A stretch of 40,982 nt of DNA from Dehalococcoidia bacterium (GCA_011191975.1 DUFA01000109.1:28045-69026), one strand, 5' to 3'; positions 1 to 9,820 are shown, numbered from the stretch's first letter. The notes: generated from the letters alone by a model not told the origin. Program-made: numbers and translations.

Positions 1-407
1 TGTCGTATGTAGGAAACGAAATCGCCGAAGTTACCGGCTGGGATTCCAGTTTTGTGGGAAGTATTTTTCTTGCTGTCAGCACCTCAATGCCTGAGTTGAT
101 AGTCGCCATATCCGCTTTCAGGATGGGCGCGATCGACCTAGCAGTGGCGGATATCCTTGGCGCTAATATGCTTGATGTTACATACGTGTTCGTACTTGAT
201 GTATTATATTCAAAAGGTTTGTTAATGTCATCGGTTTCCCGTTCACATACTGTTAGTGCCATTATTGCTATTATCATGACGGTCGTTATACTCCTAGGGA
301 TAAAATTTAAACGAGATAGAAAACTCCTCAGGATAATTAGCTGGTACGGTCTAGTGCTTATTACGCTTTATATCACCGGTGCGTATATATTATATGCATC
401 ATCATGA
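1..407 (+). CDS. Na+/Ca2+ exchanger-family (CaCA) antiporter, C-terminal part, 5'-truncated by the window
   Basis: The open frame runs from the window edge (first full codon at base 3), so the start is missing. The visible part begins with a GNxIAExTGW-type segment followed by SFVGSIFLAVSTSMPEL and an RMGAIDLAVADILGANM stretch. Together these form the second alpha-repeat of calcium/sodium:proton antiporters, where the acidic and Ser/Thr residues line the ion path. Three hydrophobic segments follow, and the protein ends in the last membrane helix. The family exchanges Ca2+ or another cation for Na+ or H+ across the cytoplasmic membrane; the ion cannot be told from this fragment. It is separated from the ATPase operon by about 230 bases and is probably an independent gene. 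Confidence 0.85.
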   Translation, partial: SYVGNEIAEVTGWDSSFVGSIFLAVSTSMPELIVAISAFRMGAIDLAVADILGANMLDVTYVFVLDVLYSKGLLMSSVSRSHTVSAIIAIIMTVVILLGIKFKRDRKLLRIISWYGLVLITLYITGAYILYASS

Positions 408-445
408 CAGTGGTATAAATTCTTGGCAACCGAACAATATTTCAC

Positions 446-474
446 TTTCAACTCACGAGCGTATTTGATATAAT
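446..474 (+). promoter_or_regulatory. Possible sigma70-type promoter for the ATPase operon
   Basis: A perfect TATAAT lies at 469-474, about 160 bases before atpH. The -35 region (TTTCAA at 446-451, 17-bp spacing) is a poor match, so the -10 box carries most of the weight. No other good candidate is visible between 408 and 634. Confidence 0.3.
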
Positions 475-634
475 ATTGACGGTCATTTCCGAATGTACAA
501 TCGTTGAATTAAAGATTATGGCAGGAATATCCCGGGTTTCTTTTTATCAAAACTTTTAAGCATGTGGTGTATCGGGTTGTTTACTATCCTGCAGAGTATT
601 CCAGCGACTTGGTACATTATAGGAGGTAAAGATT

Positions 635-940
635 TTGGAGAAAGTTACAAGTAATATCGAAAACCTTGAAATTGAGGCCGAAAAATTCCTTGATGCAGCC
701 AGGTCTAAAGCAAATGAAATACTCTCCGAAGCAAATAAAAAAAGCCAGGAACTTTTGTCATCTCCGTTATCGTACGATGGAGCGAAAGCTGAAGGTCAAA
801 AAATTATAGAAAAAGCTCAACAAGAAGCTGATGAAGAAGTTAAGGGTGCAAAACAACAGGCAGAAGAGATAAGAGCTAAAAGTGAAAAAAAAGTCAACGA
901 AATTATTGATCGCATGGTGAAACTTGTAACCGGGGTATAA
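635..940 (+). CDS. atpH: A/V-type ATP synthase subunit H (peripheral stalk)
   Basis: This 101-residue protein is almost entirely charged heptad-like helix rich in Glu, Lys, Ala and Gln, as expected for the H (G) subunit that forms the peripheral stalk heterodimer with subunit E. The start is a TTG at 635, chosen because an AGGAGG lies about 8 bases upstream and no better in-frame ATG exists. It is the first gene of the operon, four bases before atpI, the usual place of ahaH/atpH in archaeal and anaerobe operons. Assignment rests on position and coiled-coil character more than on a diagnostic motif. Confidence 0.8.
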   Translation: MEKVTSNIENLEIEAEKFLDAARSKANEILSEANKKSQELLSSPLSYDGAKAEGQKIIEKAQQEADEEVKGAKQQAEEIRAKSEKKVNEIIDRMVKLVTGV

Positions 941-944
941 ATTC

Positions 945-2930
945 ATGGCGTCTTTCCTGATCAACACAACCGAACCGATGGTTAAAATGAGAGTAGTCAC
1001 GGTTAGAGATGACTCTGATCGCACGTTAAAAATCCTGCAAATTATGGGTGTGCTTGATATAGAAGAAAGTGAAGAACTCGACCCGGTAGACAGAACAGCC
1101 ATCGAACAGGCGCACAGGAAAGTGAATGAACTTGCTTCATATATCACAAAAATACTCAGCTATCTTCCCGAAAAGGATGTAGTAACTATTGACGAGGATG
1201 TTGAAGTCATATACACGCAGCCGTTTGGTGAAATTACTGATGAAGTCAAACGGATTTACAACAAGACAAGCAGGCTTCAGGAACGTATTCAGGAAATTAC
1301 CGAAAAACATCTCCATTTAAATGAGATCATCACCTATCTCGAACCGATTGCTGAAAAGATAAACCTTAGTCTACGAGACCTTAATTACTCAGGAAAACAC
1401 CTTATATCCAGGATTATCGTTATCCCGACCGAGTCCGCCGATTACCTGCGGAACTCACTGGCAGAATTTATCACTGAGAATATTACAGTGACAGCAGGTA
1501 ATGAAACTGTCATCCACGCTATTGCTGACACGTGGCAGATTGAAAAGATACAATCAGTTATTTCAGGTTTCGGCGGAAGAATACTGTATATTCCATCCGA
1601 TGATATTTCAGTAATGGAATTCCTTGAAAATTCTACTCGGGAAATAGCTGAATATGAACAGGAAAAAGAAAAATTTACAGAAGAATTGTTCAATCAGATC
1701 GATACTGATCTGAAGCGACTCGTACTGCTTAGAGAAGCATTAATAGCTGAAAATGAAAGACTGTCAGTACTGGAGAAAGCCAGCGAAGCAAAATTTATTT
1801 CTGTATTAGAAGGCTGGCTGCCTAAAAATACAGCCGAGAATACCTCTGGGGAAATTAAGGAGAAAATACCCTATGTTTTCGTCGATACCAGGGAACCTGA
1901 TATTACAGAGGAGCCACCGACAAAATATAAAAATCCCAGTGGATGTAAACCCTTCCAGATAATTGTCAACCTGTTTGCGACTCCTAGGTATCGTGAATGG
2001 GATCCAACTCCCATTGTGACATATTCGTTCGCATTTTTCTTCGGTTTGATGATTTGCGATGTACTTTATGCTCTCGGATTGATGCTACTTGGGAAATTTC
2101 TCCTGAGTAAATTTATCGATGATCCTTCTACTGAAGTTTTTAAACAATTCCAGCGTTTGCTTTATATTTGTGGAGGAGTCGCTCTGGTCGGTGGGTTACT
2201 AACAGGACAATACTTCGGCAATATATATGAATTCATTGGCATTGAGAATCTCGCCCTGGTTAAGAGCGTTCAGGAAGCCCTTCAGGATCCTGTCATGTTT
2301 ATTGGTATCGCTCTGGGAATAGGCTTTATCCATGTCAATCTGGGTCACATACTTGCATTTGTTAAAGCCGTAAAAGAAAGAAATAAAGGCGTTATCATTG
2401 CTAAAATAGGACTTGCTATGATTCAGTTAGGTATTCCTACCATATTGAATTCGTTAATGGGCTTAGATATACCGGGGTTTACACCAGCAATCTATTCGAT
2501 ACTTTCGTATTTTCTTATTGCGGGTATCGCACTGGTTGTTATATCCAGCATTATGATCAGTGGAGGGCTAGGTGCTATCTTGTGGCTTTTCGATATCACA
2601 GGCCTGTTAGGAGATATAATGTCCTACGCCAGGTTAGCCGGTGTAGGTCTTGCCACATATTATCTGGCCTTCACTTTTAACCAGATGGCAACAATTTTTA
2701 CCGAAATGATGAACAGTGGTATAGCTGCGGTTTTAGGAATTATTCTTGCTGTTATAATAGTCATATTCGGACATACAATTAATCTCGTGTTGACTGCAAT
2801 AACAGGATTTATGCATTCACTCAGATTATGTTTCGTGGAATTCCTCTTTAAGTTTTATGAAGGTGGAGGAACCGAATATAATCCTTTCAGATTAAGGAAA
2901 CGCACTACCATACCTTTAGTAATGAAGTAA
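945..2930 (+). CDS. atpI: A/V-type ATP synthase subunit I (membrane stator, a-subunit)
   Basis: This 661-residue protein is of normal length for the family. Residues 1 to about 345 are soluble and partly coiled-coil, reaching toward the peripheral stalk. From about 355 on there are seven or eight membrane helices. The last third holds LLGDIMSYARLAGVGLA and the HTINLVLTAITGFMHSLRL segment with FVEFLFKFYEGGG. This is the conserved half-channel region with the essential membrane arginine and the family's C-terminal signature. The subunit carries the ions past the rotor ring of AtpK, the next gene. Clear A/V-type subunit I; the exact helix count is an estimate. Confidence 0.95.
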   Translation: MASFLINTTEPMVKMRVVTVRDDSDRTLKILQIMGVLDIEESEELDPVDRTAIEQAHRKVNELASYITKILSYLPEKDVVTIDEDVEVIYTQPFGEITDEVKRIYNKTSRLQERIQEITEKHLHLNEIITYLEPIAEKINLSLRDLNYSGKHLISRIIVIPTESADYLRNSLAEFITENITVTAGNETVIHAIADTWQIEKIQSVISGFGGRILYIPSDDISVMEFLENSTREIAEYEQEKEKFTEELFNQIDTDLKRLVLLREALIAENERLSVLEKASEAKFISVLEGWLPKNTAENTSGEIKEKIPYVFVDTREPDITEEPPTKYKNPSGCKPFQIIVNLFATPRYREWDPTPIVTYSFAFFFGLMICDVLYALGLMLLGKFLLSKFIDDPSTEVFKQFQRLLYICGGVALVGGLLTGQYFGNIYEFIGIENLALVKSVQEALQDPVMFIGIALGIGFIHVNLGHILAFVKAVKERNKGVIIAKIGLAMIQLGIPTILNSLMGLDIPGFTPAIYSILSYFLIAGIALVVISSIMISGGLGAILWLFDITGLLGDIMSYARLAGVGLATYYLAFTFNQMATIFTEMMNSGIAAVLGIILAVIIVIFGHTINLVLTAITGFMHSLRLCFVEFLFKFYEGGGTEYNPFRLRKRTTIPLVMK

Positions 2931-2945
2931 TTTCAGGAGGATAAT

Positions 2946-3428
2946 ATGTTGTTCGATCCATCCGCTTTGGCGACAATCGGCGCTGCCCTGGCTCTTATCG
3001 GTGGACTTGTAGGTTCTTCGATAGGCATCGGCATTGCCGGTTCTGCAGGCACAGCCACTCTCGCTGAAGATTCAAGTCAATTCAGGAATGTCATAATCTT
3101 CGCGTCATTACCTATGACGCAGACATTTTACGGGCTTATAGTACTTATACTAATCACTACGGTGATATCCAAGATGGATTCAGTTGTTGCGAGTGTTGGA
3201 GAAGGTGCTGGAGCAATGATTCTTGGTATCGGCCTGATGGCCGGTGCAGCCGAATGTTTCTCCGCAATATACCAAGGTCATGTTTGTGCCTCCGGTATCT
3301 CCCTTTTGCCGAAGACAAAGGGAAAGATTCTCACAAACGGTATCATGCTTGCCGTGTTCGTAGAGCTTCTCGGTGTACTTGGTTTTGTGTTTGCGATTAT
3401 GGCACTGTCAATGCTTGGATTGATGTAA
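2946..3428 (+). CDS. atpK: A/V-type ATP synthase subunit K (rotor ring proteolipid), Na+-type
   Basis: This 160-residue protein has four membrane helices, formed by two fused hairpins, like NtpK of Enterococcus hirae. Residues matching the NtpK sodium ligands are all present: Leu55, Thr58, Gln59 and Tyr62 in LPMTQTFYG, Gln110 in SAIYQG and Glu140 in FVELLGVLGF. Only the second hairpin has the ion-binding carboxylate, as in NtpK, so there is one site per four helices. From the E. hirae structure this pattern means Na+ rather than H+ coupling; that is an inference from residue identity. An AGGAGG sits just before the ATG. Confidence 0.95.
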   Translation: MLFDPSALATIGAALALIGGLVGSSIGIGIAGSAGTATLAEDSSQFRNVIIFASLPMTQTFYGLIVLILITTVISKMDSVVASVGEGAGAMILGIGLMAGAAECFSAIYQGHVCASGISLLPKTKGKILTNGIMLAVFVELLGVLGFVFAIMALSMLGLM

Positions 3429-3440
3429 GGATATTTTGTT

Positions 3441-4022
3441 ATGACTATGGAAAAAATCAGCGAAGCCGTATTGGAAAAAGTAAAAGCTGAGGCTGAAGAT
3501 ATAATCAGACAGGCGGAATTGACAGCTGAAGAAAGATTAAGAAAAGCCAGAGAACAGCAGAATGCCAAGTACGAGGAAGAGAAAGCCAGAATTACCGAAG
3601 AAGCCGAAGTTGAAGCTTCCAGAATCCGGGCACAAACCAAGATCAGCATAAGACAGGAAATTCTGCGGGTAAAGAACGAAGTAATCGAGAAAATCATGTC
3701 TGGTCTCAAGTCCAGGCTTACTGATCTACCCAATAGCGATGAATTAACTGTGAACCTTATCAAAGAAGGCATTAAGGTTATAGGCACGAGTGAAGTAATT
3801 GTGTATGTTCCAATCGGGCATATCGACAGAATTCAAAACCTGGTTAAAAATGATACAGAACTGTCATCAGTAATCAAAGATTATCAAGAGATAAAATGCA
3901 CAGGTGGTGCTGTTATCGAGGATATTAAAAGCAGTTTAAGAATAGATAATACCCTCGATACAAGAATTGAGACTCTACTTCCACAAATTTTACCTGAGAT
4001 AAATAAAGAATTATTCGGTTAA
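3441..4022 (+). CDS. atpE: A/V-type ATP synthase subunit E (peripheral stalk)
   Basis: 193 residues, the usual size for subunit E. The first 100 residues are a long charged helix with many Glu, Arg and Ala. The second half is globular, with the TGGAVIEDIKSSLRIDNTLD segment that matches the conserved C-terminal GG-x-RIDNTLD pattern binding the catalytic head. It pairs with AtpH to form the stator stalk. The start ATG at 3441 follows a weak AAGGA; a second ATG two codons later (3447) is also possible. It lies between atpK and atpC, the canonical order. Confidence 0.93.
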   Translation: MTMEKISEAVLEKVKAEAEDIIRQAELTAEERLRKAREQQNAKYEEEKARITEEAEVEASRIRAQTKISIRQEILRVKNEVIEKIMSGLKSRLTDLPNSDELTVNLIKEGIKVIGTSEVIVYVPIGHIDRIQNLVKNDTELSSVIKDYQEIKCTGGAVIEDIKSSLRIDNTLDTRIETLLPQILPEINKELFG

Positions 4023-4034
4023 TACCAGGAGACA

Positions 4035-5078
4035 ATGATTTTGGCGGGGATAGGATACGCTTTTATATCGGCATATTTAAAGGGAGAGGAAGCAAAAATG
4101 TTTTCCTCAGATGACCTTAATGCTCTTCTGCAAGCAGATAATGTTCAAGAGATTATCGATTCCATTAGAGACACAGACATCGGGAGTTACCTGGAAGGGC
4201 TTGATATCAACACATTCGTTAATGTGGATGAAAAACTCTGGAAATATCTAAACGATTGTCTAGTGCGTATCGTCTGGTTTCAAAATGTACCGAAAGCCGA
4301 CCGGAAAATATTACAGGCATATGTATACAAATATGACATCCTTAATATTAAAACAGCTCTACAAAATATTCTTTCAGGCGAAAAAACGAAAGGTATCCCC
4401 GCCGGAACCATATATAATAATGGATTGCTTGAGGATTTGATTAATGCAGAAAACCTCGATGAGGTAGTTAGGTTACTGCACTCAGTGAAGCTGGGTGAAT
4501 ACGCAAATGTATTGGAAGAATACAGACTCGAAGAAGGATTCAGAAAAGAAGTCCTGACAAATACGATTATGGAAGACATATACTATGGTAACCTGATCGG
4601 AATGACCGGCAAGTTGAAAGACGGAGCCGTGTTATCCAGGATTTTCAAGATCACGCTGGATATGACGAACCTGCAGACAATTCTCCGCACAGTAGTTAGC
4701 GAATCTAATCCAAGCTCAGCAGGGCAGACAATAAGCGGTGGTTACATGTTGAGTGACGAATTGATCAGAGATATGTTATCGATCAAACTGCAGGATATTC
4801 CGGCCAGGCTTAATTATCCCGTGTACCAGTCAGTAGTCGAGGAAATAATCGCCGGTTATAAAAAAGACGGTGATATTTCGATTATTCATGAATCGATAGA
4901 GAAACTAAAATTTTCAATAATACGGGAAATCCTTTCGCCAAAGATAATGTCTCCTGCTGTCATAATCTGGTACGTGATTTTAAAGGAAATTGAAATACGG
5001 AACATCAGGCTGATACTTAAGGCTGTAATGGATAATGTCCAGCTTGAAGAAATAAGGAATTACCTGGTAACAGCATAA
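4035..5078 (+). CDS. atpC: A/V-type ATP synthase subunit C (rotor-to-ring adaptor)
   Basis: This 347-residue helical protein matches the size of the C (d-type) subunit that caps the rotor ring and joins it to the central stalk. I keep the ATG at 4035, which has AGGAGA close upstream. The N-terminal YAFISAYLKGEEAKMFSSDD lines up with the family's opening segment (Y-x-x-x-R-x-R-A-M-x-x-x-L-L), which would be lost with the alternative ATG at 4098. The C-terminal ending, KEIEIRNIRLILKAVMDN, is typical of the family. The stop overlaps the atpF start by one base (TAATG), implying translational coupling. Confidence 0.9.
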   Translation: MILAGIGYAFISAYLKGEEAKMFSSDDLNALLQADNVQEIIDSIRDTDIGSYLEGLDINTFVNVDEKLWKYLNDCLVRIVWFQNVPKADRKILQAYVYKYDILNIKTALQNILSGEKTKGIPAGTIYNNGLLEDLINAENLDEVVRLLHSVKLGEYANVLEEYRLEEGFRKEVLTNTIMEDIYYGNLIGMTGKLKDGAVLSRIFKITLDMTNLQTILRTVVSESNPSSAGQTISGGYMLSDELIRDMLSIKLQDIPARLNYPVYQSVVEEIIAGYKKDGDISIIHESIEKLKFSIIREILSPKIMSPAVIIWYVILKEIEIRNIRLILKAVMDNVQLEEIRNYLVTA

Positions 5079-5431
5079 TGACGATAGACAGAAAATCGAG
5101 TATAGCGGTTGTCGGCGGGTCGAATCTCACGACCTTGCTTAGACTCGCGGGTGTGGGAAACTACCACACGATTGAGGATGATAGTGCGCTCGATACTAGT
5201 ATAAGGGAAATAATGGCCAAGCTTGTAAATAATCCAGCCGTCAGTATCATCGCTATACAGTCTGATTATGCTGTTCATATCAGGGATATGATCGACCAGG
5301 TAATTGAAGATAAACGCCTGAAACCTATAATAATCGAAGTGCCATCTGGAAGCGGTGCAACAGAGGAAAGCGCTGCTGAGCATTACAGAGCGTTCGTCAG
5401 GAAATTTGTAGGATTTGACATAGAAATTTAG
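5078..5431 (+). CDS. atpF: A/V-type ATP synthase subunit F (central stalk)
   Basis: 117 residues with the compact alpha/beta fold pattern of subunit F: an N-terminal IAVVGGSNLTTLLRLAGV strand-loop-helix and a C-terminal PIIIEVPSGSGATEESAAEHYRAFVRKFVG. The latter resembles the I-x-x-IPS segment and amphipathic tail that contact subunits D and B. Subunit F sits on the central axle beside D. The start overlaps the atpC stop. Position between C and A is standard for the archaeal-type operon. Confidence 0.9.
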   Translation: MTIDRKSSIAVVGGSNLTTLLRLAGVGNYHTIEDDSALDTSIREIMAKLVNNPAVSIIAIQSDYAVHIRDMIDQVIEDKRLKPIIIEVPSGSGATEESAAEHYRAFVRKFVGFDIEI

Positions 5432-5455
5432 GTTCATTCAAGGAGGAATCCTGAT

Positions 5456-7204
5456 ATGGGTGAGATATGGAGAATTTCAGGTCCCGTTATTATCGCCAAG
5501 GATATGAAAGGGACACAGGTATATGAAGTTGTGGAAATCGGGAATGAGGGATTGATCGGTGAGATCATCGGTCTTGAAGGCGACAGAGCGATTATCCAGG
5601 CACACGAAGAGACCCAGGGCCTTACACTTGGTGAAAAGGTTAGAGGAACCGGCTCCATCCTGACGGTTGACCTTGGGCCTGGTATCGTCGGCTCAATTTA
5701 TGATGGCATTCAGAAATCTCTTACGGTATTAATGGAACAAAGCTCTTTCCTGAAACGCGGGGTAAAAGCCTCGGCAATTCCTTTGGATAAAAAATGGGAT
5801 TTCACGCCAACGGTTAAGGAAGGCGATATTGTAGGAGAAGGCGACATTATCGGAACCGTTCCGGAGACTTCACTCATCGAACACAAAATAATGATACCGC
5901 CAGGAATGGGCGGCACGGTAAAAGATATACGAAAAGGTGAATTTACCGTAGAAGAAACAATAATACGACTAGAATCTGAAGGTAAAATGATTGAACTACC
6001 CATGATGCAGAAATGGCCGGTAAGGAAACCCCGTGTATATAAACAAAGGTTCAAAGCCTCACAGCTTCTAGTCACAGGAATGAGGATCCTTGATTATATG
6101 TTCCCGCTGGCACTTGGTGGCAAAGCCGCCATCCCAGGTGGTTTCGGCACGGGAAAGACAGTCTCGCTTCAGCAGCTTGCCAGGTGGGCACAGACTCACC
6201 TGAATATTTATGTCGGCTGTGGAGAACGGGGAAACGAAATGGCCGACGTACTTTATAGCTTCAGACAGCTTGAGGATCCTACTACCGGCAGACTTCTCCA
6301 GGAAAAAGAGGTGTTCATCGCCAATACCTCCAATATGCCGGTTGTAGCCCGTGAAGCCAGTGTATTTGTCGGCATCACGATGGCAGAATACTACCGGGAC
6401 ATGGGTTACGATATTCTCATGGTAGCGGATTCCACTTCGAGGTGGGCAGAGGCAATGAGAGAGATTGGCGGCAGGCTTGAAGAAATGCCCGGTGAAGAAG
6501 GGTATCCGGCCTATCTTGGTTCACGCTTATTCTCATTCTATGAGAGAGCCGGATTGGTTGAATGTCTTGGCAGTCCGCACAGGAGGGGCTCAGTAACGGT
6601 AGCCGGAGCCGTAAGTCCTCCCAGCGCCGATTTCTCCGAGCCAGTAACTCAAAATACACTGAGAATCGTTGATGCTCTTTATTCACTCGATGCATCACTG
6701 GCTAACAGGAGACATTTTCCGGCTATCAACTGGCTTTCGAGTTACAGTTTATACGCAGAAGCAGTGGAAGGCTGGTGGTCGGAAATCAGTCCAGACTGGG
6801 CTACTACGAGATCGACAGCCTTAAGAATCCTACAGCAGGAGTCTGAGCTTGAAGAGATCGTGCGACTGGTTGGTCCTGAAGCGCTGCCCGACGGTGATAA
6901 ACTCTTAATGGCGGTAGCAAGAATGATACGTGAAGATTTCCTGGCGCAGAGTGCCTATCATCCTATAGATACATATTGCGTTCCAGCTAGAGCCCATCAA
7001 ATGCTTAAAACTATCATCAGGTACTACGAGTTAGCCCAAGAATCATTGAATGCGGGAACCGACATAGATGAGCTACGCACTTCGCCAATTGTAATACGGA
7101 TCTCCCGATTAAAAGATATACCCAACGCGGAATTCGAAGGTAAGGTAAAAGAACTTGTATCAGATATGGAATCCAATCTCGTAGTCGAAAAAGGAGGTGC
7201 GTAA
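5456..7204 (+). CDS. atpA: A/V-type ATP synthase catalytic subunit A
   Basis: 582 residues, full length. Order: N-terminal beta barrel (1-75), the A-subunit-specific bulge domain (about 115-190), the nucleotide-binding domain with P-loop GGFGTGKT at residues 228-235, and a helical C-terminal domain. Conserved catalytic-site segments are present, including GERGNEM, which holds the general-base glutamate, and [13 protein letters not shown]. It hydrolyses or makes ATP in the A3B3 head. A good AGGAGG precedes the ATG. The stop overlaps the next ATG by one base (TAATG), consistent with equal synthesis of A and B. Confidence 0.98.
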   Translation: MGEIWRISGPVIIAKDMKGTQVYEVVEIGNEGLIGEIIGLEGDRAIIQAHEETQGLTLGEKVRGTGSILTVDLGPGIVGSIYDGIQKSLTVLMEQSSFLKRGVKASAIPLDKKWDFTPTVKEGDIVGEGDIIGTVPETSLIEHKIMIPPGMGGTVKDIRKGEFTVEETIIRLESEGKMIELPMMQKWPVRKPRVYKQRFKASQLLVTGMRILDYMFPLALGGKAAIPGGFGTGKTVSLQQLARWAQTHLNIYVGCGERGNEMADVLYSFRQLEDPTTGRLLQEKEVFIANTSNMPVVAREASVFVGITMAEYYRDMGYDILMVADSTSRWAEAMREIGGRLEEMPGEEGYPAYLGSRLFSFYERAGLVECLGSPHRRGSVTVAGAVSPPSADFSEPVTQNTLRIVDALYSLDASLANRRHFPAINWLSSYSLYAEAVEGWWSEISPDWATTRSTALRILQQESELEEIVRLVGPEALPDGDKLLMAVARMIREDFLAQSAYHPIDTYCVPARAHQMLKTIIRYYELAQESLNAGTDIDELRTSPIVIRISRLKDIPNAEFEGKVKELVSDMESNLVVEKGGA

Positions 7205-8613
7205 TGACAGATTCTCCTTTATATATAAAAGAAACAAAGTCATTTCAGCGAGCAAAGGGATCATTACTGGTAGCTGATTATATTCCCGGTATTCAGTATG
7301 GCGAGATTGTCGATGTCCAGCTGGCATCCGGAGAGATCAAGCGAGGTGAAGCGATCGATATCAGTGAAGAGTCAACTATCGTACAGGTGTTCGGCGGAGT
7401 CAGCGAAGTTGACCTCGCCGGAAGTAAACTAAGGTGCCGTGGTGAAACCTTGAAGCTGCCTGTTTCACCGGATATTCTCGGCAGAATGTTTGACGGTATG
7501 GGTAATCCCATGGACGGAGGACCGGAGATCATACCTGAAGTATATATGGATATCAATGGAGAGCCGATAAATCCCGCAAAAAGAGAACCACCGGCTGAGT
7601 TTATCGAAACCGGTATCTCCTCTATCGACGGACTGAACGCACTGGTGAGAGGTCAGAAACTGCCCATCTTCAGTGGTTCCGGGATGCCCCACAACAGGAT
7701 TGTTGCCCAGATTATCAGGCAGGCTACCGTAAAAGGTCTTGATGAAGGTTTTGCGATTGTCTTTGGCGCAATCGGCGTCAGTTATGACGATGCTGCTTTT
7801 TTTATCCAGAACCTGGAAAGAACAGGCGCCAGAGAAAGAACAGTTGCCTTTATAAATACAGCTTCTGATCCGGTGATCGAAAGAATGTCCACACCGAAAC
7901 TAGCACTCACCGCCGCAGAATACCTGGCGTTTCATCTTAACATGCATGTGCTTGTGATACTCAGTGATATGACAAATTATTGTGAAGCCTTGAGAGAACT
8001 TTCTGCAATGAGAGAGGAAATCCCTTCACGAAGAGGGTATCCCGGTTACATGTATACCAATCTTGCCACCTTATACGAACGCGCTGGTAGGATAAAAGAC
8101 CAGGAAGGCTCGGTTACTATCATGCCCATTCTCACCATGCCTGATGATGATATCAATCATCCAATACCTGATCTCACCGGCTACATTACCGAAGGGCAGA
8201 TTGTCTTATCGAGAAATCTTGAAAGAAACAGCGTGTACCCGCCTATCGATGTATTTCTTTCTCTTTCGCGAATGATGAAAGAAGGAATCGGACCAGGAAA
8301 AACGCGTGAAGACCATAACAATGTCTTCATGCAGTTGTATTCCGCCTATGCCGAAGGTTGTGATCTCAGGGAAATTTCCACTATTATCGGAACTGACGCT
8401 CTTTCTGACCGTGACAAGATTTATCTGGAAGTCGCCGACCGGTTTGAGAATGAATTTATTTCCCAGGGCGAAAACGAGAAAAGAACCATTGAAGAAACAC
8501 TGGATATTGGCTGGAGACTTTTCTCTACCTTACCGGAAGAAGACCTTAAACTTGTCAGTCAGGACTTGATCAAGAAATATCTACCGAAATACAGGGAAAC
8601 TCCAGGAAACTAA
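7204..8613 (+). CDS. atpB: A/V-type ATP synthase regulatory subunit B
   Basis: 469 residues, normal for subunit B. It shares the fold of subunit A but lacks a Walker A motif; the equivalent loop reads FSGSGMPHN, the hallmark of the non-catalytic subunit. Further family segments are [13 protein letters not shown], the [19 protein letters not shown] stretch, and [20 protein letters not shown] with the arginine that completes the catalytic site in the neighbouring A subunit. Three A and three B subunits form the head. Starts within TAATG at the atpA stop. Confidence 0.97.
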   Translation: MTDSPLYIKETKSFQRAKGSLLVADYIPGIQYGEIVDVQLASGEIKRGEAIDISEESTIVQVFGGVSEVDLAGSKLRCRGETLKLPVSPDILGRMFDGMGNPMDGGPEIIPEVYMDINGEPINPAKREPPAEFIETGISSIDGLNALVRGQKLPIFSGSGMPHNRIVAQIIRQATVKGLDEGFAIVFGAIGVSYDDAAFFIQNLERTGARERTVAFINTASDPVIERMSTPKLALTAAEYLAFHLNMHVLVILSDMTNYCEALRELSAMREEIPSRRGYPGYMYTNLATLYERAGRIKDQEGSVTIMPILTMPDDDINHPIPDLTGYITEGQIVLSRNLERNSVYPPIDVFLSLSRMMKEGIGPGKTREDHNNVFMQLYSAYAEGCDLREISTIIGTDALSDRDKIYLEVADRFENEFISQGENEKRTIEETLDIGWRLFSTLPEEDLKLVSQDLIKKYLPKYRETPGN

Positions 8614-8616
8614 TAT

Positions 8617-9255
8617 ATGACTCAGCAGCATACCAGAAGACTTACAAAGATAGAATTGATACGAATGCGTAAGCGTCTTACACTTGCTTCAAAAATACGC
8701 AGGATACTCAAGGACAGGCTTTCCATACTGGTAATGGAGTTTCTTAGTATCGCCAGGGAAACTATTGAAGCAAAGCAGACTATGCTGGATGATTTTTCTG
8801 GTGCCTATAGGTCTCTGTCCATAACAGCCGGATATCATGGGTACCTGGCACTTGGTAAAGAACTTGCAGGGGCAGAAAGAGAATTGGAGATAGTTTCCGG
8901 TTCCAGAAATATTGCTGGTGCTCGCGTACCGGTATTGGAAATGAAAGACTCTGGAAAGAAAGACGGATACAGCCAGACAGACACCTCAGCTTATCTGGAC
9001 AGGACATCTCAGCTTGCCGAAAAATGCCTGAATGCTATAGTTACTCTGGCCGAGCTGCAAACGACAATGGAGATTCTTGGAAAAGAGATCAACCGCACGA
9101 AACGTATCGTCAATGCTCTTGAATACAAGGTTATTCCTAACCTGGAAGAGACTATCAGGTTTCTCACCATGAAATTTGAAGAAAGAGACAGAGAAGAAAA
9201 AGCCAGACTCAAAAGAGTTAAAGTAATTCTGGAGCAAAAAGAAGCAAATGCTTGA
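8617..9255 (+). CDS. atpD: A/V-type ATP synthase subunit D (central axle)
   Basis: 212 residues forming two long helices with a short middle domain, as in subunit D, the gamma-like axle turning inside the A3B3 head. The N-terminal PTK-x-x-L-type segment (here RRLTKIELIRMRKRLTLA) and the C-terminal EINRTKRIVNALEYKVIPNL are diagnostic. The latter matches the conserved R-R-V-N-A-L-E-x-x-x-I-P pattern. The ATG at 8617 lies three bases after the atpB stop. The last eight bases overlap the next gene. It is the last recognised ATPase subunit gene. Confidence 0.95.
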   Translation: MTQQHTRRLTKIELIRMRKRLTLASKIRRILKDRLSILVMEFLSIARETIEAKQTMLDDFSGAYRSLSITAGYHGYLALGKELAGAERELEIVSGSRNIAGARVPVLEMKDSGKKDGYSQTDTSAYLDRTSQLAEKCLNAIVTLAELQTTMEILGKEINRTKRIVNALEYKVIPNLEETIRFLTMKFEERDREEKARLKRVKVILEQKEANA

Positions 9256-9685
9256 TAACAATCGATATGACAGATTGCTTCAGGAATCGGTAAAACACGA
9301 ACTCAGAGTATTAAACTCTCAGCTTCCTACCTCGCAGAAATCGCTTGATGTACTTTTAAAGGAAGAAATACCTTTCGTTACACTTCGTGATGGCGAACGA
9401 CATATATTCAAGAAAAAAGAGTTGAAATACCTGAGTGAAATTACTGATTCGAGTTTGTGGAATAATTTACTCTTACCGGTTATAATAGAAATAAATCCCG
9501 GTGAGGATGAATATTCAGTTGTCTGCCGCGGTGAAGTGGAAGAGAAAGTCTTTTCAGCAATCCTCGGCATGCCGGTCACGAGAAGGCATCACAGGATTGT
9601 GATATATAAACCCCAACTGACCGTAATACGAAAGATCCTCAAAACGACAACTCAATACCTTTTTTCACCTAAAATACTCCCGTAA
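9248..9685 (+). CDS. UPF0216 (DUF61)-like protein of unknown function
   Basis: 145 residues, with no membrane segment. The pattern resembles the UPF0216/DUF61 family known mainly from archaea. An N-terminal helix leads into LNSQLPTSQKSLDVLL, then EEIPFVTLRDGERHIFKKKEL, then LLPVIIEINPG, and the C-terminal TTTQYLF. No catalytic residues are known for the family. It overlaps atpD by eight bases, so it is probably translated with the ATPase operon. That link could mean an accessory or assembly role, or only that the block moved together. A largely archaeal family next to an archaeal-type ATPase hints at joint inheritance. Family call from recalled sequence patterns only. Confidence 0.65.
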   Translation: MLDNNRYDRLLQESVKHELRVLNSQLPTSQKSLDVLLKEEIPFVTLRDGERHIFKKKELKYLSEITDSSLWNNLLLPVIIEINPGEDEYSVVCRGEVEEKVFSAILGMPVTRRHHRIVIYKPQLTVIRKILKTTTQYLFSPKILP

Positions 9686-9747
9686 CACACCTGAACTTAA
9701 TAATCCTTGATTACAGACGGGGTGATGCATTATATTATTAGTGTCCT

Positions 9748-9820
9748 GCCCCTGTAGCTCAGGTGGATAGAGCACCAGCCTCCGGAGCTGGGTGCGGGCG
9801 TTCGAGTCGCCCCAGGGGTA
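9748..9820 (+). tRNA. tRNA-Arg (anticodon CCG)
   Basis: A complete cloverleaf folds here. The acceptor stem GCCCCTG/CAGGGGT has a G-T first pair and discriminator A. The D-stem is GCTC/GAGC. The anticodon stem CCAGC/GCTGG encloses the loop CTCCGGA, giving anticodon CCG. The T-stem is GGGCG/CGCCC with loop TTCGAGT. CCA is not encoded. A T-run follows at once and may end the transcript. Confidence 0.95.
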
